Below, piece after piece: positions 18,801 through 29,381 of a DNA stretch of 64,000 nucleotides (position 1 is the stretch's first letter; every line of letters begins with the position of its first letter). The notes under the pieces are model-generated. The model ran no database searches. It saw nothing but the letters and a program-made list of their open reading frames with translations, and was not told the DNA's origin. The stretch is from the NCBI RefSeq assembly GCF_021353295.2, contig NZ_CP120635.1:2125501-2189500 (forward strand), written 5' to 3'. The translations under genes were made by a program, and so were the position numbers. This DNA is from Pseudodesulfovibrio thermohalotolerans. Lineage in GTDB: Bacteria > Desulfobacterota > Desulfovibrionia > Desulfovibrionales > Desulfovibrionaceae.

Positions 18801-19640
18801 TCAGGAAGTTTCTGGAAAGGACCCCGGGGTCAATCCGACCACGGTGATGCCCGCCTTGTCGGCGAACTCGACTGCCGCTTCCCTGTCGAAGAAAAGACTT
18901 TTCCCGGCTTCGACGCCGAGACAGGTGGCCTTTCCTTCGGCCATGAGGCGGAGGGTGTCCAGACCGAGGCTCGGCAGGTCCACCTCCTTCTGCTGGCCGG
19001 GCTTGAAGACCTTGACGACCACGCACCCGGAGCCGCCATAGCGCGCCCCCCGGCGCAAGGTCTCGTCCGTGCCTTCAAGAGCCTCCACGGCGACCACGAT
19101 GCCCTCGCGGACCACGACGCACTGTCCAACGTCCATACGCCCCAGCTCTTTGGCGATGCCCCAGCCGAACTTGAGATCGCTCCACTCGCGCTCGTCGGGC
19201 TCGCGGCGGGTCATGACGCCTTCGGGAGAAAGCAGATCCGGCATGTATTCGTGGGCGGGAACCACCGGCATTCCCTCTTTCTCGAATTCGCGGGCGATGA
19301 TCCCGAGCAGCGCGGAGTCGCCCTTGTCCTTGCGTCCAAGGACAAGCTTGATGGCACGCATATCCAAATGGCGGATGTCCATGACCTTGGGCTTCTCGAT
19401 GGTCCCGGCCATGATGACCTTGTCCACCTTCTCGGACTTGAGGAAGCCGATGAGCTGATTGAGTTTGCCGAGCTTGAGTTCCTTGAACACGTCGGCCAGA
19501 GGGACGACGTCCATGTTGGTGTGCCCGGTAAAACCGGCCACCACAAGCCGGTGGCCCTTGGCTTTGACGCCACGGGCCACCAGAACGGGAAACTGCTTGC
19601 CTCCGGCAATGAGGCCGATGGTGCTGACAGACTCGGTCAT
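18801..19640 (-). CDS. lpxI: UDP-2,3-diacylglucosamine pyrophosphatase LpxI
   Basis: A 279-residue enzyme that hydrolyses UDP-2,3-diacylglucosamine to lipid X in lipid A synthesis. Members of this family replace LpxH in many alpha- and deltaproteobacteria. Recognisable blocks are GLIAGGKQFPVLVA at the N-terminus, KVIMAGTIEKPK, LGRKDKGDSALLG and the C-terminal GVEAGKSLFFDRE...ADKAGITVVG. The start at 19640 lies 16 bp after the lpxA stop; a longer in-frame start would overlap lpxA by 83 bp. It is the last lpx gene of the run. Confidence 0.93.
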   Translation of the reverse strand: MTESVSTIGLIAGGKQFPVLVARGVKAKGHRLVVAGFTGHTNMDVVPLADVFKELKLGKLNQLIGFLKSEKVDKVIMAGTIEKPKVMDIRHLDMRAIKLVLGRKDKGDSALLGIIAREFEKEGMPVVPAHEYMPDLLSPEGVMTRREPDEREWSDLKFGWGIAKELGRMDVGQCVVVREGIVVAVEALEGTDETLRRGARYGGSGCVVVKVFKPGQQKEVDLPSLGLDTLRLMAEGKATCLGVEAGKSLFFDREAAVEFADKAGITVVGLTPGSFPETS

Positions 19641-19656
19641 GCCGTTCGATTGCTGG

Positions 19657-20466
19657 TTAGTGGCCGTTTGCGGAGCGCTGCTTGTGATCGGGCACCACGC
19701 CGTTCTTGCTCTCGCGAATGAAGGCGATGAGGCGGTCAACGGACGGAATTCCCTGAATCTCCTCTTCTACCTGGGCCAGACTTTGCTCCTTGGTCAGACC
19801 GGAGCGGAAGATGATCTTGTAGGCTTTTTTCAAAGCCTTGCAGGTGGCGGAATCGAAACCGTTGCGCTTGAGACCGATGAGATTGGGGCCGAACAACATC
19901 CCGCGGACGCCGTGGGCCAACATGAACGGCGGCACATCGAGCTTGTAGCCGCTGGCTCCGCCAAGGAAGGAATATTCGCCGATGCGGATGAATTGCTGGA
20001 CGGCGGACATGCCGGAGATGATGACGTTGCGCCCCACTTCCACGTGTCCGGCCAACTGCACGGCGTTGGCCAGGATGACATGGTCGCCGATCTTGCAGTC
20101 ATGGGCAACGTGCGAATACGCCATGAACATGCAGCCGGAACCGATAACAGTTTCCTGCACGCCCTGCACGGTGCCGCGATGGATGGTCACGCACTCGCGA
20201 ATGATGTTGTCGTCGCCGATGCGGGTAAAGGTCTTTTCCCCTTTGAATGCGGCGTGCTGAGGCTCTCCGCCGATAACGGCGTGGGGATGAACATGGTTGT
20301 TCCGGCCGAGTTCGGTGTTGGCCTGGATGACGCAATGGGCCTCCAGGAAGGTGCCGTCACCGATTTTGGTGTCGGCACCCACAACGACGTACGGGGCAAT
20401 CCGAACGTCGGCTCCCAGTTCCGCCGAAGGATCAATGACGGCGGTGGGATGAATCAGATTGGACAT
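19657..20466 (-). CDS. lpxA: UDP-N-acetylglucosamine acyltransferase
   Basis: A 269-residue left-handed beta-helix enzyme that performs the first acylation of lipid A synthesis. Hexapeptide repeats run through the first 190 residues. The catalytic histidine lies in MAYSHVAHDCKIGDHV (about residue 125), and a helical C-terminus follows. The start overlaps the fabZ stop by one base (TAATG), giving tight coupling. Confidence 0.96.
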   Translation of the reverse strand: MSNLIHPTAVIDPSAELGADVRIAPYVVVGADTKIGDGTFLEAHCVIQANTELGRNNHVHPHAVIGGEPQHAAFKGEKTFTRIGDDNIIRECVTIHRGTVQGVQETVIGSGCMFMAYSHVAHDCKIGDHVILANAVQLAGHVEVGRNVIISGMSAVQQFIRIGEYSFLGGASGYKLDVPPFMLAHGVRGMLFGPNLIGLKRNGFDSATCKALKKAYKIIFRSGLTKEQSLAQVEEEIQGIPSVDRLIAFIRESKNGVVPDHKQRSANGH

Positions 20467-20924
20467 TACATGTCCCCCTTGCTGGCGATGGCGGCGGAGA
20501 ATTCGCCCTGGCAGGCCACCTGGCCCTCCACTTCGGCAACACCGCGCATCTTCCAAATGTTCAACTTTTGTTTCAGGAATTCGACCTTGAGGATGAGCTG
20601 ATCGCCCGGAACAACAGGCCTGCGGAACTTGACCTTGTCCAGGCCGGTGAAGAGGAAAACCTTGTCGCCCAGGGGCTCGTCAAAGGAACTCATGACGAAG
20701 ACCGCCCCGGTTTGGGCCAGAGCCTCCAACTGAAGCACGCCCGGCATGACGGGCAGGCCGGGGAAATGCCCCTGGAAGAATTCCTCGTTCATGGTCACGT
20801 TCTTCATGGCCTTGAGCCGTACTCCAGGCTCAATCTCCAAAACGCGATCGACCAACAGAAACGGATACCTGTGCGGCAGCATTTCCATGATCTTTCGTAT
20901 GTCGAGAGGGAATTGGTTACTCAT
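20466..20924 (-). CDS. fabZ: 3-hydroxyacyl-ACP dehydratase FabZ
   Basis: A 152-residue hot-dog-fold dehydratase of fatty-acid synthesis. [33 protein letters not shown] (catalytic His and Glu) and the PVVPGD loop are all present. The acyl-ACP pool it serves also feeds LpxA and LpxD, which flank it. Start and end both overlap neighbours (8 bp with lpxD, 1 bp with lpxA). Confidence 0.96.
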   Translation of the reverse strand: MSNQFPLDIRKIMEMLPHRYPFLLVDRVLEIEPGVRLKAMKNVTMNEEFFQGHFPGLPVMPGVLQLEALAQTGAVFVMSSFDEPLGDKVFLFTGLDKVKFRRPVVPGDQLILKVEFLKQKLNIWKMRGVAEVEGQVACQGEFSAAIASKGDM

Positions 20925-21957
20925 CGCTCACTCCCGATGCCGCCTTCAGGGCAGCCAATTCTTTTTCCAATTTCTTTACTCGCTTGTAAAACTCAGGAAG
21001 CTTGGGCAAGCAAACGCCCGCAGCCTTGAGAAACGTTTTGGCGGGCATGGCGGGACTGCCCGCGAGCCTGCTGCCGGGCTCCACATTGCCGAGGATGCCG
21101 CTCTGAGCGGCAACCATGGCCCCGTCACCGATCCTGACGTTATCCGGCACGCCGGTCTGGCCAGCCAGGACCACGCCGTTTCCGACCACGGTGGAACCGC
21201 CGATGCCGGTCTGCCCGATAATAAGGCAATGTTCGCCTATTTCAACATTATGGCCGATCTGGACAAGATTGTCGATTTTTGTCCCACGTCCAACGTGCGT
21301 GGTGTCCAATGCGGCGCGATCAATGGCGGAGTTGGAACCGATTTCCACGTCGTCTTCAACGCGAACCGTGCCGATCTGCGGAATCTTCATGTGTCCGAGC
21401 GGCGTCTGGGCGTAGCCGTAACCGTCGCCTCCAAGAACCGCGCCGGGCTGAAGAATAACGTTGTTGCCAAGAGACAAACCGCCCATGACAACGCTGTTCG
21501 GGTAGAGGATACACCGATCGCCGATAACGGTTTCTTCGCCGACATAGGCACCGGCGAAAATCACGGTTTCTTCGCCGATCTTCGCCCCCGCCCCCACAAA
21601 GGCGAAGGGATAGATCGTGGCCGAATCGGCCACCTCGGCATCAGGATGGACAAAGGCCAGCTCGTGCGTCCCGGTCAGGCACCCCTGGGGACGCGCGAAA
21701 ACATTCACCACCCGCGCAAGATCCATGTACACATTTTCGCTGACGAGCGCGCACTGGGCCTTGTGGGCATAAGAGCCGGATGTGAGGACACATCCGGCAT
21801 TGGTGGTTTCCAGCTGTTGCAGATACTTGGGATTGACCAGGAACGACAGATCGCCGGGTCCGGCCTTTTCCAGGGTGTTCACCCCGTCAATATCCCTATC
21901 CGCGCCGGTGTATTCGAGCCCGAGCTTCTCGGCCAGGGCGGACAGCTTGATGGACAT
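20917..21957 (-). CDS. lpxD: UDP-3-O-acylglucosamine N-acyltransferase
   Basis: A 346-residue left-handed beta-helix acyltransferase performing the third step of lipid A synthesis. The N-terminal uridine-binding domain (to about residue 100) is followed by hexapeptide repeats containing GGDGYGYA and the catalytic histidine region [14 protein letters not shown]. The C-terminal helix ends in a Lys/Glu-rich coiled segment. It lies 3 bp after skp. Confidence 0.96.
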   Translation of the reverse strand: MSIKLSALAEKLGLEYTGADRDIDGVNTLEKAGPGDLSFLVNPKYLQQLETTNAGCVLTSGSYAHKAQCALVSENVYMDLARVVNVFARPQGCLTGTHELAFVHPDAEVADSATIYPFAFVGAGAKIGEETVIFAGAYVGEETVIGDRCILYPNSVVMGGLSLGNNVILQPGAVLGGDGYGYAQTPLGHMKIPQIGTVRVEDDVEIGSNSAIDRAALDTTHVGRGTKIDNLVQIGHNVEIGEHCLIIGQTGIGGSTVVGNGVVLAGQTGVPDNVRIGDGAMVAAQSGILGNVEPGSRLAGSPAMPAKTFLKAAGVCLPKLPEFYKRVKKLEKELAALKAASGVSDE

Positions 21958-21960
21958 TGC

Positions 21961-22476
21961 TTATTTTCCGGCCTTTTTGGCTTTGTCGAGTTCCTTGACA
22001 AGCGCGTCGGTGATGTCCAGGCCATCGGCGATGAAAGCCAAACCGGGGGTGTGCTTGTCGAAGGCGATGGAGTAGCCGTGAGTGGTGCAGTAATCCAGAA
22101 CAATCTTCTCCAGCTTTGCGAGGACAGGCTTGCCCAACTCATTCTGCTCGGCCTGGATGGCCTTCTGGTAGACGGAGAAATCCTCATTCCAGTCGCGGCC
22201 GCGACGGCGAAGCTCGGTCACTTTGTCCTGCAGGGTCTTGCCCTCGAAGGCATTGCTGTCGATCTGCATTTTGAGCTTCTCCAGATCTTCCCGCTCCTTC
22301 TTAAGCTGAACGCCGCGGGCGTTGAACTTGGCGTTGAGCTTTTCGCTGACTTCTTTTCCGTAAGCGGACTTCATCATGACCACCTTGGTGTCGAAAACCG
22401 CGATCTTGGTCTCGGCAAAAGCCACGGACTGAAGCAGAAAGACGAAGCAAACGGCAAACAGACTGATTTTTTTCAT
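21961..22476 (-). CDS. skp: OmpH/Skp-family periplasmic chaperone
   Basis: A 171-residue periplasmic chaperone for outer-membrane proteins. A signal peptide (residues 1-21, cut after AFA) precedes the KIAVFDTKVVMMKSAYGKEV strand-helix start, then a long charged coiled-coil of the Skp 'tentacle' type and a short beta C-terminus. The start at 22476 is set by AAGGAG; a start 30 bp upstream lacks a signal sequence. It sits between bamA and lpxD, the usual order. Confidence 0.9.
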   Translation of the reverse strand: MKKISLFAVCFVFLLQSVAFAETKIAVFDTKVVMMKSAYGKEVSEKLNAKFNARGVQLKKEREDLEKLKMQIDSNAFEGKTLQDKVTELRRRGRDWNEDFSVYQKAIQAEQNELGKPVLAKLEKIVLDYCTTHGYSIAFDKHTPGLAFIADGLDITDALVKELDKAKKAGK

Positions 22477-22512
22477 TGTATGACTCCTTAAACTGATTGA
22501 TAGCAATACGGG

Positions 22513-25236
22513 TTAAAACTGCTGCCCCATGATCAACTCGACAGTATGCTGCTTCGAGTCGTCCAGGTCGTCCAGGGCATATGCATAGATGAGACCCACG
22601 GGACCGATGGGGGAATACCAGTTGATGCCGACGCCGACGCTCTTGTAGAGGCCGAAGGAAGGTTTACCGACATCGCCGCGCTCAACGGACTCGAACCACT
22701 CTTCCCCTTCCTGCCAGGAGTTACCCGCATCGAAGAAGCCCAAGGCCACGATGCCGAGTTCCTTGCTGATGGGACGCTTGAGTTCGAGGTTCGTGTAAAA
22801 CGCCTTGTTGCCGCCCACGGACGAGTTGGAAGTCGGCCCTTCCGTCGGCGAAATGCCGTAGTTGGAATAACCGCGGACAGTATATACACCGCCGATATCA
22901 AACCGCTGAGCGGTGGGAACTTCATCTCCTCCGAAGTTTTTGTGCAGGTAACCAGCCCAGAACTTGGAATGGAAAACGACTTGCTCGAACACGGGCTGCC
23001 ACCACTCGTACTCGCCGATGTACTTGACGAAGTCATCAGTGCCGCCCAAGGGGCCGCCGCCAAAGTATATGGTCAAGGTCGTCTTGGTGCCGGAGGTGGT
23101 ATCCCGAAAATTGTCCCGGGTATCACGCGAGACGGAGGCGCTCAAGACCGAGGCAAGGTGCTCGCCTTCGTCGTCCTTGACATCCTGGGAGGCGTCATCG
23201 TCGACATCCTTGATCTTATAGGATTCAAGACCGTAGTTCCAACGAAGTCTAGTATATTCGCCGATGGGATAGAAGAAGTTCAGGTCCCCGCCAGTGCCGT
23301 CCAGGGTGTATTGATTGTACTCGGTTGAACGATTGTAGGCCTGGAGACCAAAACCGAGGTCGGTATCGTTGATGCGCGGGTTGGTGAAATACAGGACGTA
23401 TTTGGTGGTGGAACCGCCGATCTGCCCGTTGAAACCGACATCATACCCGCGGCCGAACAGGTTTTTTTCGGAGATTTCGCCGCCGAAAAAGACGCCGTCA
23501 TAGGTCGAATACCCGAGACCGCCGCTGATCTTTCCGGTGGCCTTGTCCTTGACCTTGACCACCAAGTCCATTTCCTCGGGGTTGCCGGTGGGCACCGGGG
23601 CTATGTCTACCTTTTCGAAGAAATCAAGGTTGGTCAAACGCTGGCTCGAACGCTTCAATTTCTTGCCGCTGAACTGGTCTCCGTCGGCAAGACGCATCTC
23701 GCGCAGGATGACGTTGTCCCTGGTGACCGTATTGCCCTCGATAAGCACTCGTCGGATATGCACGCGCTGGTGCTTGCTGACGTTGTAGACGACATTGACG
23801 ATCTTGGTCTCGGGATCGTCGTCGAGTTTCACACCGACGTCGGCATAGGCATAACCGTAATTGTTGTAATAATTGGTGAGGGCGGAAACGTCGTGCTTGA
23901 GGATGAGGCGGTCGAAGTACTCGTCATTTTCCTTGAGCTGATCGATCTCGGTTACCTGCAGAAGCTTGGCCGGATCGTCGATGAGGTCGCCGGTAAAGGA
24001 AGTCTCGCCCATCTTGTAGCGATCGCCCTCCCAGACCTTGTAGATGACGTCGATGCCGTCGTCCTTGATCTCCACCTCGGGCTGGCCAACTTTGGCGGCC
24101 AAAAAGCCCTTGGACTGATAGAAAGCCATGATGGCGGCGGCGTCACGTTCCAGGAGCTCCTCCTTGAGGACGCCGGAATCGTCAATCCAGGAAAGCCAGC
24201 CGCGTTCCTTCAATGCGAGAACATCCTTGATGTCATCCGGGTCGAGCTGTTTGGCACCGTCGATGACAACATTTTCAATGTAGAGCTGCGGCCCCTCGTC
24301 TATAACGAAAGTCAGACGGGCGACGCCGGAGCCCGCGTCTTCGATCTCCTGGGTGACATTGGCCTTGTAGTAGCCTTCCTTGCGGTACATCTCGCGAATG
24401 ACGCGGATGTCGTCAGACAGGACCTTGGGGTTGGTGACGCTGCCCTTCTTGGTGGACACGGCCTCAAGAATGTCGTCAGCGTCGATCTCCTTGGCCCCGC
24501 GCACGCCGATAGCCTGGATACGCGGCTTTTCCTTGACGACGAAGATGACGTTCTTACCGTCCTCGGCATCCTCGACTTTCACTCGAACATCATCAAAATA
24601 TCCGAGATCATATACATTTTTCAGAGCAGTATTGATAGCCTTACCGGTAATCATGTCGCCCTTCTGCATGGTCATGCGCATAAGGACCACGTCCTTGTCC
24701 AGGACCTTGGTGCCTTCAACGTCGACTTTCGCGACAATGTCGAGACGCAGGAGGTCCATACGCATCCGGTCTACCAGGGCGTCGACTGCGGGCAGAAGGT
24801 TGATAAGCCCTTTTTTTGTAACGGAAATTTTCTTGCCGGTATCGTCGGCGTAGGCGTCAACCAGGCGGCCATCAATGGCCAGGTCCTCACCTATCTGATT
24901 CAAGACACCATAAACGGAGAATTGGGCTCCGGACGCGAGGGCCAGTTCGCGGGCCTTTTGGGGATCAAACCGGGTGTATCCCTTTTCGGCGATCAAACGG
25001 GCGACTTCCTTGGGGTCGACGACCTTGAAGCCCGCCTCGACCAATCGATCCTTCAGGAGTTCGGGAAGACTCTCTCTGAGATAGCTTAAATCCTCCCCCG
25101 CGTTGACTTCGAAGGGCAGGACAGCGACAGAAACGTCCTGGTTGAGTTTTTCGGCGGCGAGTGCGACTCCGGAGGCATACAGGACGAGTGTGGCGACTAC
25201 CCCCATCGCCAGTCCGCGAACAAAATTACTGAGCAT
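22513..25236 (-). CDS. bamA: Outer-membrane protein assembly factor BamA with extra N-terminal domain
   Basis: A 907-residue Omp85 protein, the core of the Bam complex. A signal peptide (to about residue 28) is followed by POTRA domains (about 155-570) and a C-terminal 16-strand barrel with the conserved VRGY loop (GGVYTVRGYSNYG) and a terminal aromatic strand (ELIMGQQF). E. coli BamA is about 810 residues. The excess is an added domain at about residues 33-150 (VAVLPFEVNAGEDLSYLRE...), which resembles the TolB-N/FlgO/CsgG-like class of periplasmic domains. The start overlaps the lolD stop by 11 bp. Confidence 0.94.
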   Translation of the reverse strand: MLSNFVRGLAMGVVATLVLYASGVALAAEKLNQDVSVAVLPFEVNAGEDLSYLRESLPELLKDRLVEAGFKVVDPKEVARLIAEKGYTRFDPQKARELALASGAQFSVYGVLNQIGEDLAIDGRLVDAYADDTGKKISVTKKGLINLLPAVDALVDRMRMDLLRLDIVAKVDVEGTKVLDKDVVLMRMTMQKGDMITGKAINTALKNVYDLGYFDDVRVKVEDAEDGKNVIFVVKEKPRIQAIGVRGAKEIDADDILEAVSTKKGSVTNPKVLSDDIRVIREMYRKEGYYKANVTQEIEDAGSGVARLTFVIDEGPQLYIENVVIDGAKQLDPDDIKDVLALKERGWLSWIDDSGVLKEELLERDAAAIMAFYQSKGFLAAKVGQPEVEIKDDGIDVIYKVWEGDRYKMGETSFTGDLIDDPAKLLQVTEIDQLKENDEYFDRLILKHDVSALTNYYNNYGYAYADVGVKLDDDPETKIVNVVYNVSKHQRVHIRRVLIEGNTVTRDNVILREMRLADGDQFSGKKLKRSSQRLTNLDFFEKVDIAPVPTGNPEEMDLVVKVKDKATGKISGGLGYSTYDGVFFGGEISEKNLFGRGYDVGFNGQIGGSTTKYVLYFTNPRINDTDLGFGLQAYNRSTEYNQYTLDGTGGDLNFFYPIGEYTRLRWNYGLESYKIKDVDDDASQDVKDDEGEHLASVLSASVSRDTRDNFRDTTSGTKTTLTIYFGGGPLGGTDDFVKYIGEYEWWQPVFEQVVFHSKFWAGYLHKNFGGDEVPTAQRFDIGGVYTVRGYSNYGISPTEGPTSNSSVGGNKAFYTNLELKRPISKELGIVALGFFDAGNSWQEGEEWFESVERGDVGKPSFGLYKSVGVGINWYSPIGPVGLIYAYALDDLDDSKQHTVELIMGQQF

Positions 25237-25909
25237 AGAGTTCCCCTGAACGCAGTTCGACGCGCCGATGCATCATCGCTGCGAGTTCCGGATTATGTGT
25301 AACGACAACGAAGGTCATACCCAATTCATTATTTAGTGAGGTCAGCAAGCGGCCAATTCTGGCACCGTTCTCCTCTTCGAGATTGCCCGTCGGCTCGTCG
25401 GCAAGAAGAACCTTGGGACGAAGAAGGATGGCTCGTGCAATAGCAGCCCGCTGTCGTTCTCCGCCCGACAGAGTCGTTACCTTGTGTTCAAGCCTGTGAG
25501 CAAGCCCAACCATGTCGAGCGCCTCCTTTGCCATGCGCAACCCTTCGTTGCGCCCCTTCCCGGCGATGAAAGCGGGCATGGCGACATTCTCCAGCGTGGA
25601 AAATTCAGGCAGGAGATGATGAAACTGAAACACGAATCCGATTTCCTTGTTCCGCAGTTCCGCCCTTTCCCTGTCCCCCAGCGTGCCGAGGTCGACGCCA
25701 TTCAAAAAAATCTTTCCGCCGGACACGGCATCCAACGTGCCGAGCATATGCAGCAGCGTGGTCTTGCCTGAGCCGGACGCCCCCAAAATAGCCAGAGATT
25801 CTCCCCTGCGTATTTCAAGATCGATTCCACGCAGAACGCGGACTACTTCGGACGGCCCATCGAACTCCTTACTAACGTCAATCAATTGGTATATCGCCTC
25901 CCTACTCAT
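25226..25909 (-). CDS. lolD: Lipoprotein-releasing ABC transporter ATPase LolD
   Basis: A 227-residue ABC ATPase of the MacB/LolD type that powers release of outer-membrane lipoproteins. Walker A GASGSGKTTLLH, the LolD-typical FVFQFHHLLPEFSTLENVAMP, signature LSGGERQRAAIARA and Walker B VLLADEPTGNL are all present. It overlaps lolC (8 bp) and bamA (11 bp). Confidence 0.94.
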   Translation of the reverse strand: MSREAIYQLIDVSKEFDGPSEVVRVLRGIDLEIRRGESLAILGASGSGKTTLLHMLGTLDAVSGGKIFLNGVDLGTLGDRERAELRNKEIGFVFQFHHLLPEFSTLENVAMPAFIAGKGRNEGLRMAKEALDMVGLAHRLEHKVTTLSGGERQRAAIARAILLRPKVLLADEPTGNLEEENGARIGRLLTSLNNELGMTFVVVTHNPELAAMMHRRVELRSGELYAQ

Positions 25910-27131
25910 AACGCAAGGCCTCCGAAGGGCTCAGAGCCGCCGCCCGCCGGGCGGGATAAATAGTGGCCACAAAACAGAGCAGGAAGGCGGCTGCGCCGAT
26001 GGTGAAAAGGTCGAGAGCTTCCAGTCGGACAGGCAGATAGTCCACGGGGTAGACGTTGCTCGGCAGCTTGATGAACTGATACTCCTTGAGAAGCAGGCTG
26101 AGTGGCACGCCGATGAGGAAACCGAAGAACGTTCCGGCAAAGCCGATGAACGTCCCCTGAAGCATGAAGATGTTGCGAATGCTCCGCATGTCGGCCCCAA
26201 GGGACATGAGTACGGCGATGTCCTTGGTCTTCTGGATGACCAGCATGACCAGCGTGGTGACAATACTGAACGATCCGACCAGGACGATCATGGCCAGGAT
26301 GATGAACATGGCCGTTTTCTCAAGCTCCAACGCGGCGAAAAGATTGGCGTTCATATCCTGCCAGTTGCGCACATAGACCGTAAAGGACGAGACCCGTTCG
26401 CGCAGGTCGCTGGAAATCTTCTTCACGTTGTAGACATCGTCCACGCTGATTTCCAGCCCCGAGACCACATCGCCCTTGAAGCCAAGCAATTGACGGGCGG
26501 CGGGAATGCTTACATATCCCATGGAGGAATCGTATTCGAACATGCCGGTGCGGAAAACGCCGGCCACGACGAAACGGCGCACCTTGGGCGTAAACCCGGC
26601 CGAACTGCTCCTGCCAGACGGCGAAAGCAGATTGACCAGAGAGCCCTCGGTGAGCCCGAGTCGTTTCGCCAGCTCGGAACCGATGATGATTCCGGGAAAG
26701 TCCCCGTTGTCGTTGAGCCGGTTTACATCCCCGCTGACCATATCCTTGGACAAGGACAGGACGGACCCCGAAGTGGACGGATCGATGCCGCGAAGAACCA
26801 CGCCCTTGACCCCTGTGCGGGTGGAAAGCATGACCTCAGAATAGACGAAGGGCGTCACTCCAGTGACGCCCGGAACCTTTTTCGCTTCGTCCGCCAGTTC
26901 CTGATATTCGCCTATGCCGCCACGCAACGACGTAATCAGGATGTGCGCGTTGACCCCGAGAATCTTGTCGCGAAGGTCAGTCGAGAACCCGTTCATCACC
27001 CCAATGACCACGATCAGCGCGCCAACGCCTATGGCCACCCCGCACACAGCAAACAGCGATATGACGGAAATGAACGACTGCTTGCGCAGTGCGAACAGGT
27101 ATCTCAGTGCGACGAATGTCTCAAAGCGCAT
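25902..27131 (-). CDS. lolC: Lipoprotein-releasing ABC transporter permease LolC/E
   Basis: A 409-residue permease with one N-terminal helix (about 20-45), a large periplasmic domain (about 46-265) and three C-terminal helices. The N-terminal RYLFALRKQSFISVIS, GVAIGVGALIVVIGVMNGF and C-terminal YPARRAAALSPSEALRYE are characteristic. Only one permease gene is present, so the transporter is probably a LolFD-type homodimer rather than LolCDE. It starts 6 bp after lysS. Confidence 0.92.
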   Translation of the reverse strand: MRFETFVALRYLFALRKQSFISVISLFAVCGVAIGVGALIVVIGVMNGFSTDLRDKILGVNAHILITSLRGGIGEYQELADEAKKVPGVTGVTPFVYSEVMLSTRTGVKGVVLRGIDPSTSGSVLSLSKDMVSGDVNRLNDNGDFPGIIIGSELAKRLGLTEGSLVNLLSPSGRSSSAGFTPKVRRFVVAGVFRTGMFEYDSSMGYVSIPAARQLLGFKGDVVSGLEISVDDVYNVKKISSDLRERVSSFTVYVRNWQDMNANLFAALELEKTAMFIILAMIVLVGSFSIVTTLVMLVIQKTKDIAVLMSLGADMRSIRNIFMLQGTFIGFAGTFFGFLIGVPLSLLLKEYQFIKLPSNVYPVDYLPVRLEALDLFTIGAAAFLLCFVATIYPARRAAALSPSEALRYE

Positions 27132-27137
27132 ACAGCT

Positions 27138-28721
<1,584 letters not shown>

Positions 28722-28869
28722 AATTTTTTTCCTTATCTCCCGCCAAGTCTAGAAAAATACGAGAGACGTTGATTCCGTAAGCCATATAATGAATGGCGTC
28801 AAGAAAATGGACTCCTTAGCCTCCGGCAAAACCTTATTTGCATTTTCTAAAAAAAATCCACTTTTTTAC

Positions 28870-28896
28870 TTGACCCCCCGGAACGATTTGTTTAAA
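28870..28896 (+). promoter_or_regulatory. Promoter of tRNA-Asn
   Basis: TTGACC (28870-28875) and TTTAAA (28891-28896) are 15 bp apart, followed 28 bp later by the tRNA 5' end. The 15-bp spacing is the same as in the three tRNA-Lys promoters of this window, which supports it. Confidence 0.5.
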
Positions 28897-28923
28897 CCCT
28901 CTCTCGCTTCGACGGAAAAACGT

Positions 28924-28999
28924 TCCCCAGTAGCTCAATCGGCAGAGCGGGTGACTGTTAATCACTAGGTTCGCGGTTCAAGTCCGTGCTGGGGAGCCA
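28924..28999 (+). tRNA. tRNA-Asn (GTT)
   Basis: A 76-nt cloverleaf including encoded CCA. The acceptor stem TCCCCAG pairs with CTGGGGA, the D-arm is AGCTCAATCGGCAGAGC, the anticodon loop CTGTTAA gives anticodon GTT, and the T-arm contains GTTCAAGTC. A strong terminator follows at once. Confidence 0.95.
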
Positions 29000-29010
29000 A
29001 AGAGAACAAG

Positions 29011-29041
29011 GCCCTTACGAGAAATCGTAAGGGCTTTTTCT
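29011..29041 (+). terminator. Rho-independent terminator after tRNA-Asn
   Basis: A perfect 10-bp stem (GCCCTTACGA / TCGTAAGGGC) with a GAAA loop, followed by TTTTTC. Confidence 0.88.
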
Positions 29042-29173
29042 TTTTCTCCATTGGGGTACACACCCGCAACGTCCCGTAAACGCCGAACATCCTCCATTCT
29101 CCGCCTTGTTTCCAGTCCTGTTCCTCCCTGTCCACGCAAAGGATGTCCACAAACGGCTTTACTCGAAACCGAC

Positions 29174-29204
29174 GGCCCTTGCGGAAATCCGCAAGGGCCT
29201 TTTC
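29174..29204 (+). terminator. Second terminator-like hairpin downstream of tRNA-Asn
   Basis: A 12-bp stem (GGCCCTTGCGGA / TCCGCAAGGGCC) with a two-base (AA) centre, followed by TTTTCTC. It resembles the tRNA-Asn terminator in design, but no gene is recognised immediately upstream. Confidence 0.65.
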
Positions 29205-29381
29205 TCATCAACGCCTGACCAGGCTCCCGGCCGCACCTTCGGCACAGCCCAACCCTTTATAGTATCTATCTTGTCAGCGAATTATAATCACATTGCCTAT
29301 ATTTTTCTGCTAACTACCCATAACGCATCAAACAACCACGCACACGCCCATGGGTTTCGGGTGTTGCCGCAGGAGGGAAGG

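Larger units (their letters stand above)
29000..29381. other. Intergenic region between tRNA-Asn and the chemoreceptor gene
   Basis: The 382-bp gap holds two separate terminator-like hairpins (29011-29041 and 29174-29204) and an AT-rich stretch with a TATAAT at 29283-29288, about 95 bp before the chemoreceptor start. No convincing ORF was seen. The roughly 130 bp between the hairpins could encode a short RNA, but no promoter for it is evident. Confidence 0.5.

Noticed and set aside
29205..29381. Sigma54 or sigma28 promoter for the chemoreceptor
   Set aside because: A GGCAC occurs but without the matching -12 element, and no good sigma28 pair was found.
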